Assembly: GCA_027382625.1 (NCBI GenBank)
Contig: JAJKFJ010022051.1
Coordinates: 1 to 64,000, forward strand
Length of the DNA stretch: 64,000 nt
Direction: 5' to 3'
Source: Tetmemena sp. SeJ-2015
Taxonomy: Eukaryota; Ciliophora; Spirotrichea; Sporadotrichida; Oxytrichidae
The translations under genes were made by a program, and so were the position numbers. Below are positions 1-11,297 of the stretch, piece by piece. Each line of letters begins with the position of its first letter. The stretch's first letter is position 1. The notes below the pieces were generated by a model, which was given only the letters and a program-made list of their open reading frames with translations, ran no database searches and was not told where the DNA came from.

Positions 1-30
1 CGCACTCGTGTTTTCGCACTCGTGTTTTCG
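1..30. repeat. 14-bp tandem repeat at window edge
   Basis: The unit cgcactcgtgtttt occurs twice in tandem and begins a third copy (cg). It is markedly richer in G+C than what follows. It may be the edge of a longer array continuing to the left; it is not a C4A4-type telomere. Confidence 0.7.
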
Positions 31-1219
31 ATGAATAATATTGATTGATATATTAAAGATGATATTAATAAGAGACTTGTACTCACATAATTTTTGACAT
101 TTAATTCCAATATCATAATATTAAAAAGTTATAAATCACATTCTGATTAATTCTCTGACTATAACCGTAGCAAAAAGGGCTTAATAAAGGCGAGAGTGAA
201 AGATTATGGCATATTTCACTTCAATTCTTATCTTATAGCATTAAAATAGATGATTTAATTATTTATATAGATTTATATTGAATAACTGGAAGTAATAATT
301 TCATAGTCATTGAAATCCTCCTCTAAATACATTTATTCTTTATTATTATCTTTTTGCTTTAAGGATTCTTGGTTACCAATTATAAGGATATTTTCTATGT
401 TTTCTTACATTTTTCCCTTCTATTCCTCAACATTCATCATTTCAAATAATAAAGATGAGAAGTAGCAATAATTTATTCATCATATAAATGCTTTCTCTCT
501 CAAGATATATTTAACTCTAATGTTTATTTAAAAAGAAATTTATAGAAATAAAAACTACTTTTGAGTAAGTTATTTAAATTTGTAATGAGAATATCAAGCA
601 TTTCCGAAGAATATATAGGAAAACTAATTTATCAATTTAAATGAATTAAAGCAATAGAAGCATTTTGAACTAATTCAAATTATTCTAATTGAATACATTC
701 ATCCTGAATTCAGTGAATTTATATCCTTTCATAAAGGAACAATAATAAATGCCTGCATTTTAATTCGCTTTGCGCAATAAAACCTAGGTATCGCTGAATT
801 AGTAAAACTGAAATTACTTAAAATACTATCAAATATCAGCAGATTATACCATTTTATTCATTCCATTTTTGTAGCAGTAATCTTTCATTATTTTAATTGA
901 CAAATAATAATATTCATCAGCAAATTCTGAAATAGAATAAATAGACAAAAATAATTTTATTCCTTTCGATAAAATAAATGCTTATAATTATTGATGATTC
1001 TAATTATTTATTTATTGTCTTTTATTTTAAGATCCGAATCCAAAGTATCATATACATATGAGTGTTTGCCCTCTTCGCAATAATTTCTTTATAGCTAATT
1101 AACTTGAGCTTATTTTGAATTGCTTTCCCCTCTTGAGAGCTATATAAACTTTATTTATAAATTGAAAACAATAACATTTGAATAATTCTAAAAGCAACTT
1201 ACTTCAGATAAGAACGAAG
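31..1219. other. AT-rich stretch, no gene seen
   Basis: Very AT-rich DNA with no recognisable protein, RNA or repeat on either strand. UGA-only open frames exist but have the composition expected by chance. Confidence 0.5.
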
Positions 1220-1465
1220 ATGCCAAAGGCATGTATCGATTCTTGCTTTCAGTTCCAACTTTTAATATAGAATTCTAGATTGGCCCAAAGCTAAATAGCT
1301 TTTCCTTATTTTTAAATTTAATAATAAAAAAGAGAGTAAACTTATTCTCAAATATCTAAGGTTATTATTAGATTACTACAGTAAAAGTCTCAATTTTTCT
1401 TTTAAATTGTGTTAAGAAACTTTTATTTGAAAGAAAATGACATCGGCTAAATTAAAAATTATTGA
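1220..1465 (+). CDS. small ORF, unknown (81 codons, Gln-rich)
   Basis: An ATG-initiated frame begins MPKACIDSCFQFQLL and runs 81 codons to TGA, reading many TAA/TAG as Gln. I do not recognise it. The Gln-rich, K/R-containing composition is compatible with a ciliate protein, but in DNA this AT-rich an 81-codon frame closed only by TGA can arise by chance. No neighbour supports it. Treat as a candidate coding island only. Confidence 0.25.
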
Positions 1466-2559
1466 AAAAGATGAATTCACTCAATTATAACTATAAATAA
1501 TTGAATGGTTAAAAATACACAATTTCGAACTTTAAAATTATATTATCTAAAAAATCACCTTGAAATTAGTCCTTCTATTTTCTAAATATTAAATTTAATT
1601 GCTTGAAAGCACATTTAAATTTATTATTAAAAAACTAACATAACATTAAAATGTTTCTAATTTTATTTAAACCAAAATAATTAGACCATCGCATTTTAAT
1701 TATTTGACTTATTAAAAGTGAATTCTATTAATTTTTAAAATTATTTCATCACCATTAAAAGTGTTGATTTAAAATTTCATTTTAAAAGTTGCTAAAAACA
1801 TGAAATAAAAAAATTTAAAAATAATAGTTTAAAGAATTTTATTTGTCGCCTTATTTTCTGATATGAGGATCTAAAAAGAGGTTGCATAGAATATATCGTT
1901 TTTATTTTAATGATCAATTACGAAATTCATCTTTTATTCAAGTAATAGTTTATTTGTAGTCTTAAATTTTTTTTTTATAAATAAATTGAATATTTTGTAA
2001 ATTAAATTCAATTATTTTTAAATTAAAAAATAAAATAAAATAATATTTAACCTTTTCCTATTCACCTGAAAATTTTTGAGTGATACTTGAATTGATATTT
2101 TTATTTTTGAAGCTATCTTAATTAATTACTATCTATTTTGATTCCCTTTGATTTTATTCTAAGTTTTAATGGTCTATATTTATATCTAATTTTGAGGTTT
2201 ACTACTTCAAATATAATTAACTTTTTTCTCCTTCTTCAGAGCACTCTTCAATTATTTAATTTTCCTTTTAGGTTTATTTAAAAATTAATATAATTAACAA
2301 TAATAAGAAAATATTAAATTATAGAGAAAAACACATTCTGTAAATAATTCAGACATTTTATTTCTCAATATTTATCAGTTTAAACTTAACTTAATTGTCA
2401 TTTATAATTTTTAAGCTTTTAAAATTGAATTATTTTCTTATTCTCCTATAAATAAAGCAGATTTTTACTAAAAACTCTAAAGTGAAGAAAAAATTGTTAT
2501 CTATTTCTAGATTCTTTTATCTTCTAATTTCATTTCATTAGAGTAATTGATGAATATCG
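1466..2559. other. AT-rich stretch, no gene seen
   Basis: Low-complexity A/T sequence with no supported gene or repeat. Confidence 0.5.
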
Positions 2560-3060
2560 ATGCATTTGTATTAGACTCTAATCTTAAAATCGAAAAGAGA
2601 TAAAATTATCAACAATAGCTGGAACTTAAAAAGATTTTAAAGGAATTACTGTGAAAGTGCTTACAGCATTAAAGTTATCATTATAGTTTCACATGAAATA
2701 AAATTTCGTAATTATTATTTTGCATTTAAATTTTACTTATCTACTATATCAGCAAGGTGCCTCGATACATTCCGAAGCACCTAAAAATAACTTTTGCTCT
2801 TCATTTATGGACAAAAAATAATGTTTTTTACATAAAACTTTCTGGACGGTAATTAAAAATTTGTGACTGAGAATCTTTCAAAAATTATATTAAACTTAAA
2901 ATAATTAAAATAATTTTTGAATTTCATAGATCAAGAATATGATTTATTTTAAATAAATATCTATCTTAAATTAATTACTTTTTCTTCAGATATAGTTTTT
3001 CGAATATTGTCCTTGAATAGAAATGAAGTCTCTGCTAATGTAGTTATTAATTTTGGATGA
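2560..3060 (+). CDS. ORF, unknown (166 codons)
   Basis: From ATG at 2560 a single frame stays open for 166 codons to TGA at 3058, with TAA/TAG read as Gln. The middle part (around ISARCLDTFRSTQKQ) is less A/T-biased than its surroundings. No domain is recognised. A second, overlapping frame opens at 2550 (MNIDAFVLDSNL, 34 codons) and could be the real one. UGA is expected only about once per 60 codons here, so length alone is not strong evidence. Confidence 0.2.
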
Positions 3061-4540
3061 ATCCTCTTACCAATTTTAAGATTTTATAATTCTGCTTTAA
3101 TGAATTAAAATATTTTATTGATGAGACTCTATTAAAAATAGTAGTTATATAAAATTAAACTCAAATGAATCGAATGGTTTGTGGACGGATTAGCCAATAT
3201 GATTAATTCTTTAGGATAAGAAGTATTAATTGTATGGAATTGAATGCATACTTTAGATAGATTAAAATGGTTTTTAAGTGTGTGTGTATATACTGCCTAA
3301 TTTATTTTAAAAGTAGCCAAAATACTATACTAAATGGACAAGGAGAATACTAAATTGAGTTCCAAAACTTCATATTTCAAGTTACTTTTTGTAATCCAAT
3401 TCTGAAGCATAAAATAGACTTGCTGAGCTAAATATGATACGCAGTTATGTCCAACGAAAATCCACCATCAAACTCAAGTCTAAGCTGATGATAAAGTGCC
3501 AATTTGCTTTTTTAATTCTGTGGAACTATATTTAAAAAATAATTTTAGTTAAGTGAAATTAGAGGTCTTAAAATTTAAGTCTTGATGTGAATGATCGCTA
3601 AATAATGTAGAAAATAATTTCAAATAATTTATGATAAGGATAAACAACCTTTGAAGTAGTTAAAATCTAATTTTACTATCCACTATGCTAAAATACTCAT
3701 TCTTTCAAAACAATCTACTTTGATTTTAATTCTCTAATTTTACATTCTGAAGAATTTTTTAAAGACAGACAATAATTGTTTATTGAAATGAACTGGCCTT
3801 CGGCCTTAATATTTCACTCCTCTTTGAAGAGTTTTTAATAGATTTATAGAGATATTGGAAAACGTCATCTCATTTGGCTTTTAGAAATCATCTAACAACT
3901 CTCTCATAATTAATTTGAATAGGATTACACATTTAATATTACAATTTATTTCATATAGTTGACTAATATTTAATAGTGCAAATGTTAATGCGAGAATATA
4001 TAAATCTTAAAAGGAATTTAGTAAGAATTTCATTTATAAAGCTAGGGAAAAAATTTTCAAAAATATAAGTTTAATAATAGTATAGGATGAATATGAATTA
4101 GTGATCGCTGATTTATTTTTTAGAAATACAAGAAAATCTATTTAAAACGTACTGGGCAGGGATTTGCTTTAAATAATTTCCATTCCCATTTATGGAATTC
4201 GCACTTTTATTCTGGTTTTTTTCCTTGAAATTCTTTAAGCTTATCCTTATTATAGTTTGAATAGCATGAACTTGAAAATCTATACTTGTAAAATTATTCA
4301 AATCAGCTATTATCTTACCTTTATCAAGATTTGCATTTCTTGCTTGTTTCGTTTTAGAAAAGCTCTTGCAAATCTTCTTTTAATAGACTTAGCATGCTTT
4401 AGCTAACTTAAGTTTCATCTCTAGCTCAGATTGGATCAATGAGATTTAAGAAGCCTATATTTGCATAAGGATGATGTTTAATTATGCGCTAAACTTATTT
4501 AGAATCCACATAATAATTACCAGAAAAAAAAGGTTTACTT
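3061..4540. other. AT-rich stretch, no gene seen
   Basis: No recognisable gene. A 66-codon UGA-closed frame near 3357-3558 was seen but has chance-like composition. Confidence 0.4.
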
Positions 4541-4543
4541 ACA

Positions 4544-4660
4544 ATGGATGTTGAAAATTCTATTCTGGCCACACTGAGTCTGTGCGGTGGTCCTTATGCT
4601 TGCTTCAGTCCCACCTTTCATTTTCTTAAATTTATTTATAAAAATATTAATTAAAATGAC
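4544..4660 (+). CDS. possible 5' coding fragment, unknown
   Basis: An ATG at 4544 opens a short tract of clearly higher G+C encoding MDVENSILATLSLCGG followed by PYACFSPTF, after which the sequence falls back to A/T. It looks like the first segment of a gene or a macronuclear-destined segment, with the rest elsewhere. No family recognised; boundary at the 3' side is approximate. Confidence 0.25.
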
Positions 4661-5800
4661 CTAAATATATTCAGCTGTCTCCAGTGTTAAACAACAATTT
4701 AATTGAAAAGACTTAATATCAATCATCTATTCATATTCATCCTATATTAGAATTACCTGATTTTAAAAACACATAATGTAAAACTTTTTTATAATCTTTA
4801 AAAAGCGAGAATTATTAAATCCTCCTATATATTTAATTTGGCCTTTAGAGACGCTCTAAGAACTCTTAATTTTTATCTTTTTTATTATTTATCTATTCGG
4901 AGAGGACTACTATATTATGGTGGAGAGCAGGCTTTTATTCTTCTATTCTTAACTATAGTCAACTGATACTTTTTGAGATTGAAGGCTTTTATTCTATATT
5001 TTCAGAGTGTTGAAATTCTAAGTAAGTCTCTTCAAGTTTTCTTGATTTAATTTTTTTCTAACAGACAAATAATTATAATTTAATCAGAATAAATACGATG
5101 TAATTTTGATTGAATTTACTTACTAATGGTAGATAGATAAATGGAAAAATAAAATATTTTATGATATAAAATTGAAAAATTATTCCAAGTGTAATTAATA
5201 AATGATTGCAATAATGACCAAATTTCAATTAGTTTCGAATATTCGAAATCCCGTTCGAAACTTTGGAGCAGCTTTCTGAATCTTAAAGTAAAATTTACTA
5301 CTGGGGTGCATTTATGTCATCGCCTTCTTCATCATCATCGCAATTTATTTAAATTTCTAAATAAAAAAATTTATTTATTAAATAACTTATAAATTCCTAC
5401 CATGATGCCAAGGCAGTTAATTTCTCCAAAAAAATCATCAGCTTTTATTATATAATTCTCTGACGCTCATTTTCTTTTTGTTGATTGGTTATTTGAATTA
5501 GGGACATCGGTTCTTTTTGGAAGCTAATCAATTTCTGCCCCTTACAATTACTACTAATTTTAATTTTTATAAATACTAAATATGAATAATTCATTGTATA
5601 ATCTTTGATTTTTAGAAGAGAATGAAAAAAATATTTTTATTGGAATCGAATTCAACAGTAAGGATAGGATTTTTAGTTTTCCAAATCCAAATAAACGATG
5701 CATCCATTTTTGATTTTTATATTATTTTAGCATAATAGATAGATTAATTAGAAAGTAACTCAATTTATTATGCAAAGCTATCAGACTTAAGATAATTTAT
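4661..5800. other. AT-rich stretch, no gene seen
   Basis: No supported gene. A GC-richer spot near 5230-5340 (ttcgaatattcgaa palindrome and following bases) has no recognised function. Confidence 0.4.
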
Positions 5801-5804
5801 CTTT

Positions 5805-6250
5805 TATATGAGGGCATTCTCCATTGATCTATAAAATATTTTTTTTAGTTCTAATGTTGCTGCTGGTAATATGGATATTAAATATTCGTGAAAATTCAAA
5901 TAATGATTTCAATAAATCTTTCACAATTAACATGAAATAATTTTGTGTTATATTTGCATTTATCTTTGAACTCTAAATTTTGTGATAACCGTTATTCATT
6001 TAATCAATCAGTTTGTCTATCTTATTTCGTAAGACTTCATTAAACTTCTTCTTTTTCTTGTTCGTAGTAGATCATGTATTCAGGATAGGCTTTGCAATTT
6101 TCCAAAATCATGAATACTTCACTACCTTACGTTATTCTAATTATTACATAATTTTAAAAATTTTGAAGAAGAAAATTAATTATTTTAATATGATTCTTAA
6201 AATAAGGATTTCGTGGATATTAAAACATACACACCCTTAATCTCTCAATT
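5805..6250 (-). repeat. ~450-bp dispersed repeat, copy 1, with minus-strand coding
   Basis: This segment is repeated in the same orientation at 63,510-63,965. The best conserved block includes tttgcaattttccaaaatca. On the minus strand it reads VFMILENCKAYPEYMIYYEQ with TAA/TAG as Gln. Between the copies the Pro and Ile codons differ only at third positions (cct/ccc, atc/att), which fits past selection on protein. After an A-rich run a +1 shift continues as KFNEVLRNKIDKLIDQ, so this copy looks frameshifted. No family recognised. Confidence 0.75.
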
Positions 6251-6432
6251 CAGCGAATAAGTTTAACGATATAAATATTGATTATAATGATTATATTCTT
6301 ATAGCTAGAAATAAAAATAATTAAATAAAAAGTATTCTTATAGTTTTTTCCTGATATAAACTTAATTCGGGTTGAATATTCATGTTAATTATATTAATCA
6401 TAAATTATATTGTAAGTTAGTCCTTAAGCTGA

Positions 6433-6900
6433 GTCATAAGATCGGTCTTGGCCAGGAATCAAAGGAAACAATTTAAGAAAACCATTTTATATTTTGCAAA
6501 AGAAGTGCTTAAATAGGTCTCTGTTCAATCTGAGCACTATTGCCAACAAGGACCTTGGCCTAGATTATACACCAAACTGTTTCACTTTTTCTATAAGCAA
6601 ATTTGTGCGAAGACTCTTCCATTTATATAATTAAAAATAAAAGTTTTATATTTTAATACTCCGATCTCTTTGAGAAGTATAGAGCGGCTCCCCGTTATGA
6701 ATCAATAATATAAAAATAAAAAATAATCTCTTTTTGCTAGGCGTATATCAAAACCCTCGTGCGAATATGCTATTACCGCTGGATGTAATACCCTTCAAAT
6801 AAGTACAATATTTTAGATAATTAGATACTAACTTCAATCAATAGCAAAAATATCTTTAAAAAAGAAAACATAATCTAAAGAAGGAGAAATTTAATTTTGA
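6433..6900 (+). CDS. ORF, unknown (155 codons)
   Basis: A frame opening just after a TGA at 6430 runs 155 codons to TGA at 6898. It contains stretches with mixed composition such as SEHYCQQGPWPRLYTKLF and SKPSCEYAITAGCNT, unusual for random A/T sequence. It has no clear start codon, so it may be a segment of a split gene. No domain recognised. Confidence 0.3.
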
Positions 6901-8070
6901 ATAATCATTTTCAGATAAATCAGCTTCGAGTTTGGAATTAAATTTTCCCAAACCTTAATTTAAGTTCGATAGTTGATTCCATCTTAAGATATTTATAAAT
7001 TGGTTACTCTTCTTTAAGCAATATAAGAAGTAACAATTTAAAATGAATTAAAACCCATTAAGCCATTCAAAATCTTTTTAAACTTGGCTTGCTCCTTAAA
7101 TATGTATAAAACTAAAATCTGGTTATATTTTATAGAAAACTGATTTGCCATTTTATCATATCTAAATAAAAATATGCTTGATTTTATTGTACTTCAATCT
7201 TTGAATCTTTCAAAAAATCTAACTTAATTAAATTTTCTTTTATCATTCTAAAATTATCTTTAAATTATAACATAGGATAATATTTGGCTAGCTAAACAAT
7301 ACTTTAAAAATGGATGAGTTGAGCTTGTTCCATGATATAGATCTTGAAATAAACATTAAAATAAAATATTTGAACTAGAGGAGGCTTTTTATCTCTATCC
7401 TCGAGTCTCTTTCTTTCTATTTCAAATTTATGCCACAAAATAATTCATCTATCTATTCTTCTCAATTAAATAATAGATATTATCTTTTATTATAAGAAAA
7501 TTAAATTTTAATTATCATCAGCATATGCATAGAATTAACAAAATATAAGTAAGATTTGTTGAAATAAGAAAAATAGGGGTTCTTATGAAACATATCATTG
7601 CTCTCGAAGACTCTATACTCTATTCGGATAAAGTAGACTAGAATTCTTATTTGATCTTTAAAATTGCCCAAAAGTGCTCTAGACAATCTCTTAATCAAGG
7701 AATGAAAAATCTTTTACTCATAGACTGATTCTATTTATAAGAAGGATGGTGAGACTTGTTTTAAAAAATCTGGATTTTATCTCATTGATGTTTATCAATT
7801 ACTATTTATGCAAATAGAAAGCTTTTAATCATGATTTTCATAACCAGCTAAGGAAGCTTAATGAAATATTTTTAATTAAAGCTTGTTTTTAAAAATTAAA
7901 TCATCATTTGAATTGTTAAAACTTTTGAAGAAGTTATGAATATCAAGCATTTAGCAAAATTTTTAAGAATTAGGGTTAAGAAATAATAAATGTAAATTTA
8001 TCTTAACTTGATGAGATAGTTTTTTTTATAATTTTTATTAAAGTTGAAATTCAAAAGAGCTTGAGCCGAT
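6901..8070. other. AT-rich stretch, no gene seen
   Basis: No recognisable gene or repeat. Short standard-code frames near 7501-7698 on the minus strand have chance-like composition. Confidence 0.4.
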
Positions 8071-8253
8071 ATGGAAAGCAAATACAACATCAAGACAAAG
8101 CATAATAAAGGTATGGGAGAGCTTTATAATAATATTCTTCTTTCTAAGTCTCTTTATAAATTATTCATTTATATTAAATAATTTTCAAACTCAATATTTT
8201 TATTAGAAAGATAAATTATTTCTAAATTTCAATTATATAAATTTTTTCCTTGA
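8071..8253 (+). CDS. small ORF, unknown (60 codons)
   Basis: ATG at 8071 starts MESKYNIKTKHNKGMGELYN and stays open to TGA at 8251. The first 25 codons are less A/T-rich than the rest, suggesting a short genuine 5' segment followed by non-coding DNA. No family recognised. Confidence 0.2.
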
Positions 8254-9092
8254 AAAGGTGCTTTGTATATACACCTTAAAATATATATCTAGAGGAGTTT
8301 TCTCCTAATTTTTTCCCCATAAATTATTTAAAAAGTAGACCTTAGAAATTAAACTTTCTTATCTATCGAATTAATTAACTAAATGTATTAAAAACTAGAT
8401 TTTATAAATTATATGTTCTAGAAAAAGTTTTGGAATGTACTATTTCACATATAATTATTCCGCATATGCGGAAAATCACTCTAAATAATCAATTTTTTAA
8501 GACAGGATATAATATTTCAATTTGAATTCAATTAATTTCTACAATACTATTCATTAAATTTTTTTTATATAAATATAAAATTTGCTTATTTACTCAAAAA
8601 ATAAAATTTATATTTGTGAAAACTCATTTGCTCTTTCATATCTTTTTATAAAATTAATGGCTAAATTAAAAAGGTTCCTTCAAACTTTGAAGATGTATAA
8701 AGGAGAAATATTTAAAGTTTTTAATATGAATTCAAAAGAATAGAACTACTTCTTTTTATACTGAAATTTGTTCTTTAAGAAAATTAAGTTTTATCAGTTT
8801 TTCATTTTAAATTCGATAAAGTATGTTCAGGTATTAGCTAATTTAAAAATTTATCATTTCGACATAAAAAGAAAATTGAGTCTATAAATTTTATTGAACA
8901 GAAAGCTATAAATGGTTTTCTTGTTCTTCTACTAAAGTAATTTTTGCTAAAGTTTTATTAATGTATAAAATATATGAAGAGATGACTCTTGTTATAATAA
9001 AAATTTGACTTAATGTTTTTACTGTAGAGAAGTAACTAATTTCAAAAAGTGGCATTCCATTTGATCTAAGTGAAGTGAGAAGTTCTACCGAT

Positions 9093-10095
9093 ATGATACT
9101 ACTACTTCGCTTTAAAACTATTAATCCAAATAGAGATAGTTTAGCCTATTTTGGCTATCAACTAATTAGCAGACTTGTAGGAATAACTCCAGCTATAGTC
9201 AGAAATATTTGTCTCAATTAAATTAATGACAACCAAAATAAATAAACTACTAGTAATCGAAAACAACACAATCAAGTTAGGAATTTAAACTTAGAACATC
9301 TCCAATTTTTAGTTTCTCAAGAAACATTAATTTAACAAGCAGGCATGAGCTTGGCAGAATGATGCATTATGTTCCACAGAAAGTTTCCTGATCTTTTCCT
9401 CTCTAGTTCTAAACTGAGGTCAATTTATTTCAAGAATAACATAAAGCGAAAAGCAATTGTAACTTTAAAACATCAGACAAACAAATAGCAATAAAAAATT
9501 CAAGTACTAGAGCAAGAGATGATGAGCCTCATACAAAACTCTATTGACGAGAGAAGAGAACTTCTGTTTGTCGATGAAGTAATGTTCACTACAGCAACAA
9601 AGCTTTGATTAGATTACAGCAACAGGAATGATAATATCAAAGTTAAGGATAAACTTTACACTTAGTCAAGTTATGCAGTAGTTTGTGGGATCTCTATTTC
9701 CAAAGGAAATGAATTATTTTACACTCATGAAAGGTCTATTGACACAGATAAGTTTATGGATTTCATCCTAGGAGCTCATGAAATTTTCAAGAATAGAAAA
9801 TTAACAATATTATTGGATAACTTAAGAGTTCATCACAGTAAAAGAGTAAAAGCTCTTTGCAAAGATTTATAAATTGAGCTCATATTTACTTTATTCCCCA
9901 TAATTCAACCCCATAGAAAACTTTTTCTCCCTATTGAAGAACCAATATAAAAGAATGAAGATGAGAGCATCCCTCAAGAATGAAAAAATTAATGCAAGAA
10001 AATTAATTACTTAATCCTTCAGCAATATAGATGATAGCATAGTTTAATAGTTATGTGTGAATAAACTTATTAAGTTAGGATTAATTCTTAAGTGA
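9093..10095 (+). pseudogene. Tc1/mariner-IS630 (TBE-like) DDE transposase, damaged
   Basis: With TAA/TAG as Gln the frame encodes an N-terminal helix-turn-helix-like region (LISRLVGITPAIVRN), the first catalytic Asp in LLFVDEVMF, the second in ILLDNLRVH and the Glu in SPQFNPIENFF, giving D-x33/34-E spacing as in Tc1/mariner and TBE transposases. This enzyme class cuts and rejoins transposon ends. Two in-frame TGAs (9360, 9606) and one 1-base shift before SPQF break the frame. The second TGA aligns with Lys in the copy at 39 kb, so it looks like a mutation. The gene ends 7 bp from the convergent 25-kDa ORF. The start is uncertain; the frame is open from about 9012. Confidence 0.85.
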
Positions 10096-10102
10096 AATTA
10101 TT

Positions 10103-10762
10103 TCATATGTTAAATCTTAACTTAGAAATGTTTTATGCCAAACCTTCATGACTTTGATTTATTAAAGAATGAGATTGATTTTCAATCATTAGTACATTAG
10201 GTAGGAATGGTGCTTTTGATGCTGAGCCGGGGCCTTCATTATTTTTGAATCTCTTGAGTGTAGTAACAGGAGGAGGGTTGGGTTTTTATCTTCTTGCTTT
10301 AAACACTTTTGATGATTACTTCATGAGTTGAAGAGTCCTTCCGTTTTTCTCTTTGAGATAGATTTAGTAAATTGAAATCTTACTTGATATAAAAGGATGA
10401 CTAGTGAGCTGAGAGAGCCACTCATCGGAGATTAGGATGAAATCGTTTTTAGTTGATCCATCAGAAGCAGAGTTTCTTTTATCCTGAGTGAGCTTGACAA
10501 TGTGATTCAAGTATTCAGGTTGGAGAGTGTTAACTATGTTGAAGAAGTATTGCCTGTCTATAGGTTTTTGCTTTTCATCCATGTCAGGTAGGAACCTCAA
10601 AAGTTCTTAATCGTCCTTGATTCCCTTGAACACTTGTCGAACAGATAACTCATCATATTTTGGCACCTTTGTGATTTTGACATCTGACATTTTCAAAAGC
10701 AGTTTGTCACCTTTGAGAATTTGTCGAAAGTAATCTCTGTTCACTCCCTCAATCGGTGGCAT
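10103..10762 (-). CDS. TBE-like accessory protein (~25 kDa), convergent to transposase
   Basis: From ATG at 10762 (MPPIEGVNRDYF) a frame of 219 codons runs unbroken to TGA, using several UAR as Gln. The central block RQYFFNIVNTLQPEYL followed by LISDEWLSQLTSHPF matches products at 26.6, 40.0 and 48.6 kb (RRFFFGVLATVRAEYL and VISDEWFEQL), so it is a conserved family travelling with these transposases. Size and position recall the 22-kDa ORF of hypotrich TBE elements; the function is unknown. The C-terminal third is basic and Pro-rich. Upstream, 10774-10806 reads as a 33-nt GT..AG segment on the coding strand and could be an intron extending the gene to about 10,945, but joined frames still meet a TGA. 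Confidence 0.75.
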
Positions 10763-11067
10763 GTAGTAGCTCACTAAAATAAAAAATTATTTTCAATTTA
10801 TTTTACGTATTCTAGTGAAGTAGGAGTAAGAGGTCTTGCTTTGATTCTAATCTCAACCATTCCTAAGGCCCTATTCTCATCAAAGTTTCGTCCATGTTGC
10901 CATCCATTGATTCCTCAAACTGGTCCACTTTCTTTTTGAAGATTCCATATTCTAAAATAATAGTCTAAGTTTATTAGCAAGATTTTATAATAAACTGGAT
11001 GATTTCTTATATGTAAATAGTCAATAACAATCAAAAGTATAAATTGAGGAAATAGAATCATTTTTGA

Positions 11068-11235
11068 TGATAAATTTTAATCACAGTTTATGAAGATGAA
11101 TTTGTGATAAAATTTTGTGATTATTTGTGATTTATTTGATTTTCTGTGATATTTTCTGATCTGAAAGCTAATTTAAGCTTTACTTACTAAATAGCCTTGA
11201 GTAGGCTGTGATTGGGTTTTGTGATTTTTTAGTTG
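11068..11235. promoter_or_regulatory. clustered TGTGAT motifs between divergent genes
   Basis: The space between the minus-strand 25-kDa gene and the plus-strand helicase holds at least six copies of (t)tgtgat, for example near 11,101, 11,113, 11,125, 11,143, 11,207 and 11,219. The clustering in a divergent intergenic region suggests a regulatory or protein-binding array. It could also be a decayed minisatellite. Confidence 0.3.
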
Positions 11236-11297
11236 TCCTATTTACTTAAAATTTAATAATAAATTATTAGCCATAATTTAAATAATAACTAATATAA

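Noticed and set aside
1..30. Telomere at the window start
   Set aside because: The repeat cgcactcgtgtttt is not C4A4/G4T4 or C4A2-type and occurs only twice.
2748..2782. Hairpin around ggtgcctcg..cgaagcacc as an RNA gene
   Set aside because: The stem is only about five perfect base pairs, there is no tRNA-like arm pattern, and it falls in a possible open frame.
10774..10806. A 33-nt intron in the 25-kDa gene
   Set aside because: GT..AG borders and length are plausible, but the joined upstream frame still contains a TGA; mentioned only as a possibility.
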